64,000 nt of DNA from Pohlia nutans (taxonomy: Eukaryota; Streptophyta; Bryopsida; Bryales; Mniaceae): NCBI GenBank assembly GCA_022496805.1, contig CM040092.1, positions 21,284,113-21,348,112 on the forward strand, in the 5' to 3' direction. This document shows, in pieces, positions 47,373 through 61,363 of this stretch; the stretch's first letter is position 1; each line of letters opens with the position of its first letter. Both the position numbers and the translations under genes were made by a program. The notes beneath the pieces are model-generated. The model did no database searches, was not told where the DNA came from, and saw only the letters and a list, made by a program, of their open reading frames with translations.

Positions 47373-50300
47373 TCAACCGATGGGCACTGCTTGCTCTTGG
47401 AACCACGCCAGCAACCGTGCAGCAGCTAAGTCTTTGGCTCCATTCACATTCCTCTCCACTTCTCCCTCCACATCGATCTCAAAGGCTTGCCCACTTATAA
47501 CGATTGTTGTCTGGACCATATATTTGAACAAAGGAGCATGGCAGGCTCCTCCTTTCCAGACCAGCGTGTACACTGGATCTGGCCATCGGTGTTTCATGCA
47601 AAGAACATTGAGCAAGGACCGCGCCTCACCTTTGGCCATCTGCCACCCCATCTCTGAGAGCAGAAAAGGGTTAGGTTAGCCTCCGCCAAATGAATGCTCA
47701 ATCTAAAGAAACCCAATAGTATGAACCCTACAAGCCAAGAAGTGTACAGATGCTAGCGATGGGTGCACAACACTGACGGTAGTCCTCATGGATGTGTTTT
47801 ATACCTGGTGATGGTCGTGGCTGAGAAGCTGAGACAGGCACGGAAGAAGCGTGTTGATATGGGCTAAAACCATTGAGGGAATCAGTTACAAAGGTCGCAG
47901 CACTAGACATGTCCTCGTCATGAGCGTCATGTTGATCACCAGGGCTCTGAACATCAATGTCCATCCTATCATCTGAAAAGAGAGTCCTTTGTTTGGCCCC
48001 ATTTGTCTGATGATTTACATCAATATTTGAACCCGAGCTTGATACCAGACTGGTTCTTGAGAGGTCCCTGTGCGCCAGGTTCGATGGTGGACTATCAGTC
48101 ACTACAGAAGTGCTTTTAGCAGGAGCAGGTTTGTGCTTGGACAGACCACCTGGAACCAAAGGCTCATTCCGGACAACAGAGGGCGTTGAGTCGAAATTTT
48201 GACTCGTATTGGAAGATGCCTTATATGCTGTACATAGTTTTTCGAACTCCATATTCTCAATCAGCTTTGGAGACTTCTGCCTGGAAGAGGTTGAATGGAA
48301 AGTGCTCAATCCTGGTTCGGATGACCTAGCGGTTGATGCCGTTAAGAAAGAGGCTTTGGTTGACTCGTTCAATGAAGTGGATTCAGAATTTTGACAATCT
48401 GATGGTTGATGCGAGTCGACCATCAGTACGTCTCTCCCATCAGATTGTTTTGAATTTTCTGTCTGTTTGCTTCTACCCAGTTTCATGTGACTCTGCTCTT
48501 CTCGCACAGAACCACTGTTGGACACCGTACGAGAAGCAAATTCAGCCTCCGTTCTCCTGCCGATAGCCTTTTGAGCTGTTCCATTGGAACTTGGATCTGC
48601 AGTGCAATGCCTGGCTATTTTCAGCAATTCTCATGGCAGCTGGAAACTGACCCACAAAGATATGACATACTAACTCACCAAGAAATATCTGGCGTAATTG
48701 ATACATAGCAATAACATATGTTGGTTCATAAAAATTCGTTGCATTCCATGCCTAGACCAGTGGACGTATTCACTCACCAGGGCTGTAAGGCTTCTCAAAA
48801 ACAGCTGAAGTAGAGCCAACAAAATCTGCAGGACGGGTGGCTGTGGTGTCCTTCACCTCACTTTGAAGAGCACGACAAGCTTCATCAACAGAAGCCAAAG
48901 GATGGCACCCTCCTTCAGGAACATCGACTAGATCAGAGAACTTGGTAGCATACAAAGCCGATCTCCTTAAAGAGTGCTCATAACCACGTTCCTGCAAGCT
49001 CGGGAGGGTTAGCCTGACAATTCAATTAGAAATCATGAAGATTTTTGTTATTTTTCGTTCTTCTAAACAAACAACTCATGTGATCAGACGAAGTCTGATG
49101 CAGAAGCTTTGATGATCTTCCCAAACAAAAAGTGATAAAACTCTCAAGCTGTCAATTCGGGAAGCACGTACACTAGCATGAATAACAAATCTCAAAAGTA
49201 CTATAAGCAGGGCGATTGCCATGAAAGTGATTCTGAGTACACTCCGCTACTCCATGATCAACAATCACGGACCAAATGACGTTCAATCTAAATAAAGGTG
49301 GAAGTGTTTCAACCTTCAGTGATACAAGAGCCTGGATCGCAGCAATTTTCTTTGCACTGTTGACTTTCCTGGCATCGTTTCGACCATATTCAATGACTGT
49401 CTCATTCTTCAGTTGTACCATAACACTTACGAGGACATCCCCCTTAGTTCCACGTTCAGTTTTGAATATCGGATCACCAAATTTTTGTTTTTGACACAAC
49501 TCCCGCAGCTCACGAGTGGGTTCAAGCCGCAATGTTTCAGGTGTAACCAAAGGTTTTAAAATTTCCTTGAAAACATCCCACACTGTGTCTAGACTATAGT
49601 CAGAGTCCAAAAATACCGCTCCTGCCAACGATTCCACCAAATCGCTCAACACCTGTAGAATGGGACACTCAAAAATACAGTAATTAGAAGGGCTGTCAAA
49701 ACTGGACAATTATCATATGTTATTTTGAATGCAAAATTGGTGTGACAAGAGTATGCTCCTGAACGCAGTGCAGTATGGGTTCGTTATGACTTCCTTCTGC
49801 TTTCTAAATTTGGATCTCAAGACATACTGGCAACCATAGTAACAGGTGTTCACACCTGAAGCATGATAAACTTAAGGGCACACACCGAAACCACTGATCA
49901 GAGTAAAAATACTCACTTTCGGACCGTCATCCCCTTTCCAGCCATGGCATTGAGCATCTGTTGTAGAATCATGTACAAACTTGACGTACTTTTCCACACT
50001 CCCAGCGAGCTCTCTAGAATAATGGAGTAGGTAAGCATGAAGATTGTGCCGGACTGCCACTCGTGCAAAACACTCGTTATTCACTGCTGCTGACCTCAAG
50101 TCTGTGAGCAATCCAGGCTCCCGACTCCACGCTTCTGAGCTCTTATAAAAGTGCCTTGTAATGAGGAAATCAAGCAGTGCATCTCCTAAAAACTCCAATC
50201 TCTGCACAAGCACAGCACATTGTCAATGCAACTGGTGAACGCCGAAGTAGCTATATGCATTGGGCTCAATCATTTCATAATGGTAGTGCACATTCGTAGA

Positions 50301-53300
50301 CGAAAGCACGTACCTGATAACAATCACCAGTACGACGTTGACAGGATGCATGTGTCAGAGCCTCCACTAGCAAACCCTTGTTTTCAAATGTGTAACCTAA
50401 CAGTCTTTCTAATTCAGCAACCTTGATTTCTGGCAGAAGATCTACTTGCCCATGCACACGAGTACGAGCTTCTTCCTTAATGCTAGGATCAACCAGAACT
50501 TCACAACCAAGCCATCTCATCATAGCTTGTGCAGCATCCACACCGCCATGAATATAATGGGCACCTACACAAAATTCAAGCAAATATTAAATACTCTATT
50601 TGAGGACTAATACGAAGTAAAAGCAAAACAGAATAAAAAGATCTCTGAAGATAATAGTGATCATAGGCCGTGCAAAGGTGGCCAACTGTACAGTCTAACA
50701 TTCAACATATACAAGTTTGGAATGACACGTAGTAGTGAACATGAAACATGGGAAGAGCCATGAGTGTCTGAATGAGTAAAGCTTCAAGGAGTATTCATCA
50801 ACAGTAACAAAATATATGTATATCTGATAAATATTTTTAAGTGGCTCAAGTATTATTACCAATAAGAGCCTCAATTACATCGGCAATTGTCTTTCCTTGC
50901 AAGGGTGTCCGAGTGCGCCTTGACCGTTTTGGAATAGTTCTTGGATGAACTTCGATGTCTTCAGCTTCGATAGTTTCCGCGCAGAGCTCATGGGCACGCC
51001 CTGGTGCAGCCCAGTCCTCTGGAGAGAATTGGCTATCTCGTATGTAGTTCTTATCACAGCCAACACAAGATCATTTAAGAAATTGGGAGAAAAAGTTCCT
51101 CTAGAGCATATCAAAATCAAAATATCTGAAATATATGGATGTTACTGTAATTGAAAACTATGCATATTTGAAAGCAAGATCGATCAATTTCCAATTCTGC
51201 TCCTAAATCAATCAGCTACACCACTCGCTCTTATTTGTGTAGACTGAAGGAATTTCTAAGCCCTCACTAATTGACCGTTACATGCGATGGTGAAGTAACA
51301 CACGTTTGCTTCCAAGAGTTGAGACTCAAGCATTAGACAGTCTACAAAACATATCATCAATATTACCCATACACACACTAATCAATGTGAAGAATGTAGT
51401 AACCTCGTAGCTGGTACTTACCATTATACCCCGCTCTCTGCCAAGTTTCTCAAGCGTTGCATTGCATATACGAGCCGTGCGTAACTTCGACAGTTTGCCT
51501 TCAGACATTTTGTCGTGAACAAGAAAGAGATGCTCACTAACAGAAACTTCAAGGAAGGCGTCCCCTAATAACTCTAAACCCTCTAAATTGATGTTCTCTC
51601 CACACTTGCTTGTAGTGATTGCCTCCAGCATCTGCTCAAGATCAGACGATTAGAATAACAGTTGTTGCATTCTGAAGGTGCATGAACAACGAATTTCAGA
51701 AGTAAGGTGCTTACAGAATCGTGAATTACAGAATATGAAGGAAACAAACATAACGAATTTAATTCTAATGTGAATGTGTCATGCATAAAATCACCCGAAG
51801 TGCAGGCACTGGAGGTTGTGACAGTGGAAGAGTCCGCCGCAGTTGTAAAGCAAGAAGAAGCCCTTCAAGACGATGCATAAAGGAAGGTAACAAAGAGACT
51901 GCGCTTGTCAACTGACAAGATAGCCCCTTCACCCTTATTCTGCACAGCTCTAGTGGCAGCTCCACCAAATTCTCGGGCAATTTCTCGACAGCTCCACTAA
52001 GCTCTTCTGCAGCTATACAAAGCCACCGTGGGAACTTAGACATTCTTCCTTGAAATACACGTTGAACCTGAAACTGCCCCACATTCGACAAACATGAAAA
52101 ATTTGAAGCTGGTGGGGAGCACCGAACCTGGGGGCTCGACTTTAATTAAGAGATTGCGAACTTCCATCAATCGCTTGGCTTCCAACATTGGCTGATTAAC
52201 AAATTTTAATCTCGTATTGTGCCTGCAGTATATGCAACAGAAGCAGAATAATTATTAAAATCGTTACAAAATAGCGTCATCCTGAATCAAATTCAGATCA
52301 CAGAAAAATTCTATGACTACAAGCGAAACCTAAAAGTTCTGTCAAACACTTGAAACCAGAACTAGTCTAAAGGCGAACATGTTAACGTACTGTCGCTCAA
52401 AATAGTCTGAATAAGAGTTGTCTTTCGGGTCCTTCATGACCATGGGACTCTCAGCAGTCAGATTAGGAATAAGCTCCCTTGCACAATAAAGCCATTCTTT
52501 GGGCGTTGTATTGTGCATAGTTTGAACTAATGAATTCGTGACGTGATTGACAGGAACATATCCATCATACAGTCTGACTAATGAACTTCCAGGAATCTCT
52601 GGAGGATCGCCGTCAAAGGTAAAGTACACCACATCCGATATCACTTTCTCGATAGAATCCCAGTCAATGGACAAGGATGGTGACTCCTCGTTTAGAGGAA
52701 GCAGAAGATAAAGGCGATCAGGACTCCAGTCGCCAGAATTTTCGATACCAGGCTTGTGATCTAAAACAGCACTGAAGACACGCTCTTGATAAAGCATAGC
52801 ATTCCCTAGCTGCACCAAAACAGACAATTGTCAGCAATGTTAAACTAACAAAGCTAATCGCGTTTCCTCTCCTTTCTGGCCTCCACAAAGCCGAGATTCT
52901 TTACTGACAAGACAAAGACTCCAATAAAAATGCAACAATGTAAGATACTTTGACTAGTTCTCGAGCCTGGGAGATACTTCAAATTGACAACACTACCTTC
53001 AAACACAATCAAGACAATCAATCTACTTCGCATAATAGACAGGAGAAAAATCGAGTGACAATGAGATGGATGTTAATCGTCAGAATATACGCTGAGTGCA
53101 AGGACTTCAGGAATATACGCTGAGTGCATCTAGAACTTCAGGAACAGATAATGGTGACCATCTAGTGTATATAAACGATATCCTATCACTTAATGGGATT
53201 CACCTGATTAGGGTCAAAAACTATGGTTCCGCAGGGCGAGCTTTTTGCAATCACAAGTCTTCTGTTTCTGAGCTGCAGTTTAACTTCTATAGTCCCAGCC

Positions 53301-56300
53301 TCTGGTCCTAAATCTGCTTCCAAAAACAATCCAAATTTAATGTAATCCCTGTCCTTGGGATTTGCCTCGAAGGACAAAGAATAAGCATGTAATTCTATGC
53401 TGTCCAGCCCTCGCGCCCAGGTACCACTGAAAGCATCCGGGATACATGGCGAATGTGCCAGAGATGAAAGCTTTTCTGCAAGAAAATCATTTGGTCAGAT
53501 TAATGAAAACATGATGGAAATGAAGTACAATAAAAATGTAGCGAGTAAAAAAAAACAAATCTCTAATGGAATACAGACCCAAGCACCAAGGGGTGCTATC
53601 AACTTGAAAATCATCTGGCACTGAAAAAAAATTAGATCAAGACACAACGGTCTCTTAGTTCGTCTCATAGTTCATTGATCTATGTCTCAGATCAGTAAGA
53701 GCCTACAAGGGACAGAGTTTTTAATTGTGTGTCCTGTAAATTCGTCTATATCAATCTGTTAATAATCAATTTTAAGATGGTATGAAAACATACGACCAAT
53801 CCTCTATATTTACTTCATCAGTTTTCAACTGCAAAGCTACTACTAGCACCAAACGATACAGAATCTACGCTTGTAAGAAACGCTAACGACGAAAGTTGGT
53901 AAACAAAATATAATGCTACTCACCTGTAACAATATTAAATTCTGCATCAAGGGGATACTCATCCTCATCAGGTTTGAGTAGAAGAAAATCTGTCAGAGCT
54001 CCAGCCTCGTACAGACGCTTGCAAGCAGCCAAGCAAGCAACTCGTTTTGCATCGCTCTGTGAAGGCGTTGGATGCCCCTCAGCAGTTTGGATTAATGCAT
54101 CTGTAGGAAGTTTGACAGTGCATTTCACTCCCCAACCGCCCTCGCTGAAACTAAATTCAGGCATTGGTGTGAAAAAACTGCGTCAAAAGTTGCGAGTACA
54201 TTAAAACATATCCAGAGTGAGTTTCGCGACACTATGTACGAACGTCAAAATGTTTTCAAGACCAAGTCTAGGTCAACGATCAGAGTTGCGGATAACTTGG
54301 GACGTGCATTTGATACAGTATATGCAGCTTTCAATGACAAGTACTGAACTACTTCACATCAGCTTTCGTGGCTTCTCCACTAGAAAGTCCAAAGCGATGT
54401 GCAGAACATAAAGCAAGGTCGTCATATGATCCGTATATGAATGCGAACCAAAATTACGACACCTTGATAATGATTAGCTAGAGTACCTATCATGAGCGAG
54501 TCGTGCACAATATTGGTGCAGTAAAGAAACACTGCAAAGTGTGCTTATCCTCGCTCCCGTACTTTCAACCTCAAAAGTCTCGATTGATGTGGTTTCAGGT
54601 GCACTAACGTCGTCAAAATTTTCAATCCTGCTCAGGACTTGGTCTTTCATTGATTCCTCATTCCTCTTGAACTGCTCAAGAAGCTCGAGGTGCGCATTGT
54701 TATCCCTAAAACACAGAAGCCGATCGATACCACAGAAATTAACCGTCCAAGCTTTGAATAAACTTAAGTACACACTTATTAAAGTATCTTAGAATTCTCA
54801 TACTGACTTTCCATGCGCTACTGCAAGAAAACGCCGAGTGCTCCAGAAACCTTACATTTATGTACCTCACTTAACTAAATCAGTATGGAAAATTGAACTG
54901 GACAAAGTGGCTTGACGCTAAAAATTGCATGATGGTTACCTCTCGATAAGATAGACGATAGCGGACTTCAGGCAACGAGCTCGGCCTCTGGATTGAATAA
55001 AGCTGCAAGGGGTCTTCGGCAGATCAAATCGAATAACCAGATGGCAGCTTTGAATGTCAAGCCCTTCTTCTGCTACATTTGTTGACACCAATACATTCAC
55101 CTGCACATTTCACCATCCTCTCCTCTTAAAAATAGCACCATAACGGCAATATTCATTGCAGCAAAGGCCCAATTCAGGGCTTAAAACAGTGGTCTTCAGG
55201 GGTCGTTCCTGCAAATTTACGTTATTTTTATCCTTTGATGTGTATTTGATAACCCCCAGTAACAAGAAAATGGGTGACCCGCACATTTGCAACGGACTAC
55301 ACATAAAGTTTCGGTTCGTATTCCATCCAAAACCTCCCAGGTCTAATCAGGAAATTTCATCCTCCTCCGTAGTAACGGTGCAACACAACACTTTGAGTAG
55401 CAATCTTTCAAATCCTACAAGCATTACTGAGCTCGTCTTGACCAGATTATTGTGTACATACTCCGACTCCTTTCAAGATATTCTCAAGAAACTAGGACCA
55501 CGCAGAAATTTGCACAATTTGGCAACGATCACACCAAAGATACCAACCTTGCCATCTCTAAAGGACTCAACAACATCTTGCTGAACCTTGCGGTTCATAA
55601 CGTTCAACCCTGCACTTTTCCCAGCTAATGACTGAAAACGAAATTCAGATGATAGAGCTTCGATGCTGCTTAGAAGACTGGCCAGCACACGTGTTGCAAT
55701 CTTTCTCTCCACAAATATAATGCACCTCATGTCCTTTGTATTCCTGCGGTGACAACCTTCATTACCTCAGTTCCTTCAGATTGAACCAGGGGATATTTAA
55801 CCCCTAAAGGACCAATAATTCATGGCTTTAAAATGACAAATTTAAACGATCATATTGTGAAAACATAATTTAATGGGACCAAATTTTATATCACTGGAAT
55901 TAGTGAAGACTATTACATATGCTGAATAATAAATAAATAAATTTGAACAAAAGAAAATGTACATAAAACCTACTCACAAATACAAAAGAAAAAACATGAG
56001 TCTCCCTGGGAGCCTCATGGTCCTTTAGGGGTTAATCAAATGTGAATCAAATGCAACCAGAAAAGCAGTGAAGGCAATTCAGTTACAAAATCACGATGTG
56101 TGAAACAAACCTGTAACGTTCGAGAATACTAATCAGCGTCTGGACCTTTGAAGAAAAGTGTTGACTCCCAGCTAATCCATCACGTGCAGCACAAGAATTT
56201 GTCATGCATTCTGATGAAGCAACAGGAAACATTGTCGCGCCCATCAAAACGTAACTCAGACGTCTGAAATTTAAAATACTTGTACAGCAGTATAAATCTA

Positions 56301-59300
56301 CAATTGTCAAAATCTAATCAACTCCACTATAATTCAGACACGAGCAAAGTTTGAAAGTTCAAGCCCCACTAACCTCGCACGGATATTTCAGAATGCTGCA
56401 AATATTCCAGTCTTTGAAAGTAGATAGACAATCGAAAAGATGGCTAGAGGAGACAAGCATTGAGTGACCAACCTGGAGATAATAATGAATTTAGAGTGCC
56501 GAGAGTACTGTGAAGAAAGGCTTCCTTGCTCTCCGATTTCACATCTAGCTCAGTGTCACTGTCCCTGTCATATTTGCGGAGGAGCAAGTTTACTGCCTGG
56601 AATGCAACAGACAAGAAGCTCGGTCAAATAAATTTTGATTAAATCCGAACATACAAATAGTTTCACTTCAACCCAAACGACCACGGGACGTATATATAAG
56701 ATCAATTAGAAAAGCTTCGAGCACGGAACTCCTGGTCGCAGAGAAATACCACCATATTATTTCCAGGTGTGTTTTCAAAGATGATAACCCGTATTTAATT
56801 GTTCTGACCATTAAGTGGGAGCAGAGACAGTGTTGAACCTGACGTGTATAAGACTCAATCGAATAACTCTTTCATATTTGTATATCTTCACAAAAAAATT
56901 CCTGCAGACGTAATGCACATAGCTGCTTCAACATGCTAACTAACGACAAAGACGAACAGTTTTGGCATACTTGACATATTTAAGCTCATTATAATCTGAA
57001 ACTGAGATGCTAATTTAAAGCCTTACCAGGAAGAGAAGTTCAAGTCTCAATCTCGTTCACATAAAAAATATACTCCCTATGATTCTATTTACCTAGCAGA
57101 CTCCGGGGCTATCTTGATTTCAGAAGATATAAAAATTAAAACCTCATTGTGTTGCAGTTTGAAATTGATTTTCTGATCTGAGGTTTAAAGGCGTAGTAAA
57201 ACGTAGGCTACAAAACAATGAGCAAGTGGTCAGATTATAACTTCATAGGCGCATCGAATACCAAGCTCGCTTCCACAATATTGTATGGAATTATAGAGCT
57301 TCTCAATATTTTTCACGGTCTTCCGTTCCACATTGGTGTATGCGTCACCAAGCATCTCTCCTACACACCTCGATGCACCCAATACGTTCTTTATGCACTG
57401 TTCACGTGAAACAAAAAATTCTTAGGGATTCAGAAACAGGACTTGCAGATCCATGATAACTACAGAGTTTACAAAGGACATCGAGAAGGCATACAATGTC
57501 CAAATAGAACCCAACGTAGATCAAGCTTGTATTTTAATTAGTCCTACTGATTCCAACCCGAGCGATTATACAAGATTGGCCAGAACGTAGCTGCTTCTTA
57601 CGGTGTCAAAGGTTGTGAGACAAAGATCCGAGACACAGATTGGAGTAAAAGCAATAAAAGAAACCCCAAGTTTCGATTACACAACCTCTAACGCCCTGAA
57701 AACAAGCAATATCAGCTGAGACTGATCAGCACGATTCCAGATGCACTATCTAGCTTTCTGTCTTCACCATCCTGTTCCTAAGAAACCACGCGAAGCTACA
57801 CCCTAACGCTATAGAACTTAAGCAGCACCTTGACACGTCCAAACGCCCAAATCCTAACGACTTCTTGGTTCTCACACCCAGCAGATCCTTCTCCACTGAA
57901 TTCTAATTGCTTCAAAAAGCTGCAACCGTGCAAACCACAACCATATCCTCCAAGAGACGAACTTAACATCAATTCAGCCCATGCACTGTAGCAACGGATT
58001 TCCTGAGTTTTGCTGAGTTTAGTGAATGCCTACATACAATCAAATGCTACAGAAGCTCCAACGTCAATGTAGCCTTCCGGAGTTTTACGATCCGGAAGAA
58101 CTTAAAACAAAGAAATCGATCAAACAAGGCAGTCAGACTCTGAGCGTTGAATAAAGCATACCTTGTTTTTGAGGTATAAGAGAGATTGATTGAATTCTTC
58201 AGCAATAGAATTCGTCGTTTCCATAGATTCGTAATAAATAAACTCAGGAAGAGGGCGGGGAGCAAAATCTGATCCCTCCTTCACAGTGTGCAACTGCAGG
58301 ACATTAGCCCACGTTAGCGAATGTGGATACATTTCAAGAGGTCACAAGCCAAGAATGCTAAGCCAAGAATGCACTCAACCTTTGCGTGCAGCATACGCTC
58401 AATTTTATCCAACTCCTTTTCGATCCTTTGTCCTTGACGATCAACTGCACAGCTCAATCCCAACATACCGTATTAGGCAACAGTGGGCATCCGGTCAAGA
58501 AATTTTACCAACGTACTGACACCTTAGGATTCCAAGTGGTCACAGGATTGCTCTTCATACTCTCATGTGGAATAACTTTCGAACAAGTAAATGTAGAACA
58601 AATGAAAGGGATCGAAAGAGAAAGCACGTGGTTGGTTGAAGCAATACAAACAAAGACACCTAAAAAGGATAAAATAGATTATGCTCGGAAAAATTAGAAG
58701 AACCACATGGGTTGAACATAACTAGTAGAATCAACAAATGCTCCAGACCTATGTAACACACACAAAGCTTGCAAGTTCGATTAACAGCTTATCTCATATT
58801 TGAGAGAAAATCTCCTATTATAGTTTCGTAACAGTGCAGTCCCTCATGGTTATACCTTTCACATCTATGGGAGACGCAGTCATCCCTAGTATTCGAGGAA
58901 GCTTGTAAGACTCGTCCTTGCTCCGTGGATGGTAAAATTCCTACCGAGCCATCCAAGCAGAGATGGAAGTGAATAAAATGAACCACATTAGTGATGGCGG
59001 CTGAAGTTCACGTAATGTCTTTCCTAAATTCAATGGCTTCTACAGAAAATTTAGTTTTCTACAGCTGATTTCATCCAAGTGCCAGGGCGGCTGAGGAATT
59101 GATGGAATACCTGCATAATGCATGCATAAGGGTGTCGCTTGTTTGCATGATGGCACTCATCAAAAATGAGAAGCTCTATGCAATCCATTCTCATGAAGCA
59201 ATGATGCAGATTCTGTAGCAGAATCTGTGGAGTCATCACGAATACCTGCAAAATCACATGGATTACGGTCTTACACTGCAAAAGTACGACTCCTGTGAAG

Positions 59301-60622
59301 GTCAACAATAGCGAGTGTAATTCCAAATAATTGAATAGTTAAAAAAAAATTGCTTGAATAAAATCTGCAACAGCAGTATCGCGCCTCCGGCCTTCCAAAT
59401 TCAAAACCGACCAAGACGACAAGGTGGCCAGTTGATTAATCAAAGCCAATAAAGTCAAATTCCTTACATTCAAAGAGCACATACAGCATGTTTCACTGAG
59501 AGTGTAATACCTCATTCTTCTCAAGCTCAGCCTCCCATGTCTCCAATTTCCAGGAATCAATATTCATCTCTCCATAATAGGTCCCGACTTTTAAGTCAGT
59601 ATTCTTTCTAACAACTTTTGCTTGCTGTCCCACCACCAATCCACACGAATCTCTCAGAACTACACACAAGCCATTCCGCTAAAGTGCAATGCAAGAACAG
59701 GTGAACCTTCCATACAAGAATCAGGGTTTCAATATTTCCAGACGTTCTCACGGTACCTGCTGAACGAGATACACCTTTGGGCAGAGGAAGACGGCAATCC
59801 GCGGGCTAGGCTTCCGAATAACATGAGCGATGTGTTGTAATAGCATCACAGATATGTGCGTTTTTCCGCATCCTGTCTCCAGGTACACAATTATGTTCTC
59901 CTTCTTTGCTTCCTCTAGCAAAGCAGATTGATAACTGCAGCTCAACACATCCACCCGAATTCAACATTTCTCAGCAGCACTTCATACACAATATATCCAA
60001 TCTCAACATTCACCTTGAAAATAACGAAGATTTCATCAATTCCAATAAACAAATCCGACGGCTCTAATGTGATGGAAAATCGCGACAATTCAAAACACAA
60101 ATTGCCAGTCATGTCACTCGCGACAATTAATGAGAAGTTTACAAATCACATGGATTACGGTCTCCTACGCTCCAAAAGTACGACTCCTGTGAAGGTCTAC
60201 AATAGCGAGTGTAATTCAAAATAATTGAATGGTTAAAACATTTTCTTGGCTAAAATCAGCAACAGTTTTCTCTCCAATGCCTCATATCCTCTGAAACCCT
60301 AACCTAAAAGGAAGTTCTAAACGCTCTAAACAGCAATTGGCTAAATTCTTTACGAAAAGTAGTACACGTTCGAATTTACGAGACGACGGACTCCATTGTC
60401 AAAATCAACTGCGAATTAAGATTATTCTATTCGATTGTTACGTAGCAGAGTCTGAAAAAACAGCATCGATGACGAAGAGAGAGAGCTTCATCGGTTTTGT
60501 CGGTGAAAAAGTTTCAAAAAAACAGACCTGCGAGGAATCATGACGTCCGGAAGGACAGGAACTGCGTCTTCCTCTCCGTCGGAATCGGAAAGAGGAGCTT
60601 CGTCTGCAACGGAGCTCGTCAT
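47373..60622 (-). CDS. Dicer-like RNase III (DCL), about 1,930 residues
   Basis: Processes long double-stranded RNA into small RNAs. About 28 exons, from 60622-60528 and 59934-59757 to 48596-47805 and 47653-47373. Domains in order: after only about 31 residues, a helicase with Walker [10 protein letters not shown] (about K56) and DECH box (about 158); helicase C with [10 protein letters not shown] and QSRGRAR; the DUF283 fold (54177-53924); a PAZ-region block (53475-52123). RNase IIIa has [10 protein letters not shown] plus ADVIEALIG; RNase IIIb has QRLEFLGD plus SDLVESLAG. dsRBD1 ([14 protein letters not shown]) follows, then a serine-rich stretch of about 264 residues and a second dsRBD. 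All RNase III metal ligands in the E..E...D/D..E pattern are present (Q at the first IIIb position, usual in plants). The Walker region looks most like the DCL4/DCL2 group, but the class is uncertain. The join across 56443-56263 is unresolved. A start at 60673 is also possible. Confidence 0.9.
53083..53145. repeat. Short tandem duplication in a Dicer-like intron
   Basis: GAATATACGCTGAGTGCA followed by ACTTCAG occurs twice in a row, with a small size difference between units. It is intronic, between the exons ending at 53204 and starting at 52809. Confidence 0.75.
55797..56035. mobile_element. TTAA-flanked MITE (family B, copy 3) in a Dicer-like intron
   Basis: The left end is TTAACCCCTAAAGGACCAAT; the right end is ATGGTCCTTTAGGGGTTAA; 239 bp. 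The body matches copy 1 in the same order (ATTCATGG, AAAATGACAAATT, GATCATATTGTG, GGGACCAAATTTTA). It lies between the helicase exons 56263-56111 and 55743-55548. Confidence 0.85.
59251..59373. repeat. Segmental duplication, copy 1 (Dicer-like intron 3)
   Basis: AAATCACATGGATTACGGTC through AAGTACGACTCCTGTGAAGG and TAGCGAGTGTAATTC is repeated almost exactly at 60142-60266. This copy abuts the acceptor of the exon starting at 59245, so it includes that intron's 3' end. Confidence 0.8.
60142..60266. repeat. Segmental duplication, copy 2 (Dicer-like intron 1)
   Basis: Direct copy of 59251-59373 in the same orientation, about 890 bases away, with scattered substitutions. It carries a degraded version of the same acceptor region (TGATTTGTAAAC instead of TGATTTTGCAG), so it should not splice. 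Confidence 0.8.
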
Positions 60623-61363
60623 GATCGGCAAGCTAGCAATCAAGGTGGCGATGGAATAATTAAAACTGAACACCTCATGTATAGATCGAAGTTAAGCGCA
60701 AGAAGAATCGATTGAGAGATTACTTAGTGTGAGTGGAATAGAAAGCATCGGAATGCAATCCAGTGTTCAAATTTAGATGGGAAAAAATGAAATGGAGGCG
60801 AGGCTCGCTGCGAGAGTGCGAGCAAGTCCATCGCTCTTAAGCAAGTCGGAGGAGACGAGGTAGAGCCTTGAAGAAGAAGGAGGGCAACGTACTCATTCAT
60901 CCATAAATATCATCAATTCATCCGCATATATCATTCATCCGTACGTCCACTCTCAAGCTTCAAATTAATTCAAAATTTCACGAATTCGCTTACTGATTGG
61001 TTGTGACATCTGCAAGAGTCGACGTGGCTGACTAAAAAGTTGAATGATGTCATTTTTCAAGAGTACAGGAATTGCTATCACCTTACGATATTACCATATG
61101 AGTTTACCACCAGGGCTACTGATAAGTAGGGTACATTGAATTCCTTAGTGGTAATAAGATATGTACACCTAAATCAAATAAATTAGTGGAGCCATGATGC
61201 ATGGAGCAAACAAGAGCTACTTCAAAATGCATTGTATAAGTTCATGGCTACAAAGATAAGTTTGTGTAAGTTTCTGACTTTAGAATGCATTGTATAAGTT
61301 TTGAGGTACCCAAAAGTTTGAGTGGTGCTAGTCCAAACCCTAACATGGTCTCCTTGTGATGCC
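60623..61363. other. Dicer-like upstream region and spacer
   Basis: 60623-60900 is the GC-richer probable promoter and 5' UTR of the Dicer-like gene (minus strand). Beyond it no gene is seen. No clear TATA box could be assigned. Confidence 0.5.

Noticed and set aside
47296..47679. 127-residue plus-strand frame over the Dicer C-terminus
   Set aside because: It mirrors the second dsRBD exon on the minus strand, which is clearly the real coding strand.
57218..57409. 63-residue plus-strand frame in the Dicer region
   Set aside because: The minus strand of the same interval is a Dicer exon (57397-57242) with in-phase splice sites.
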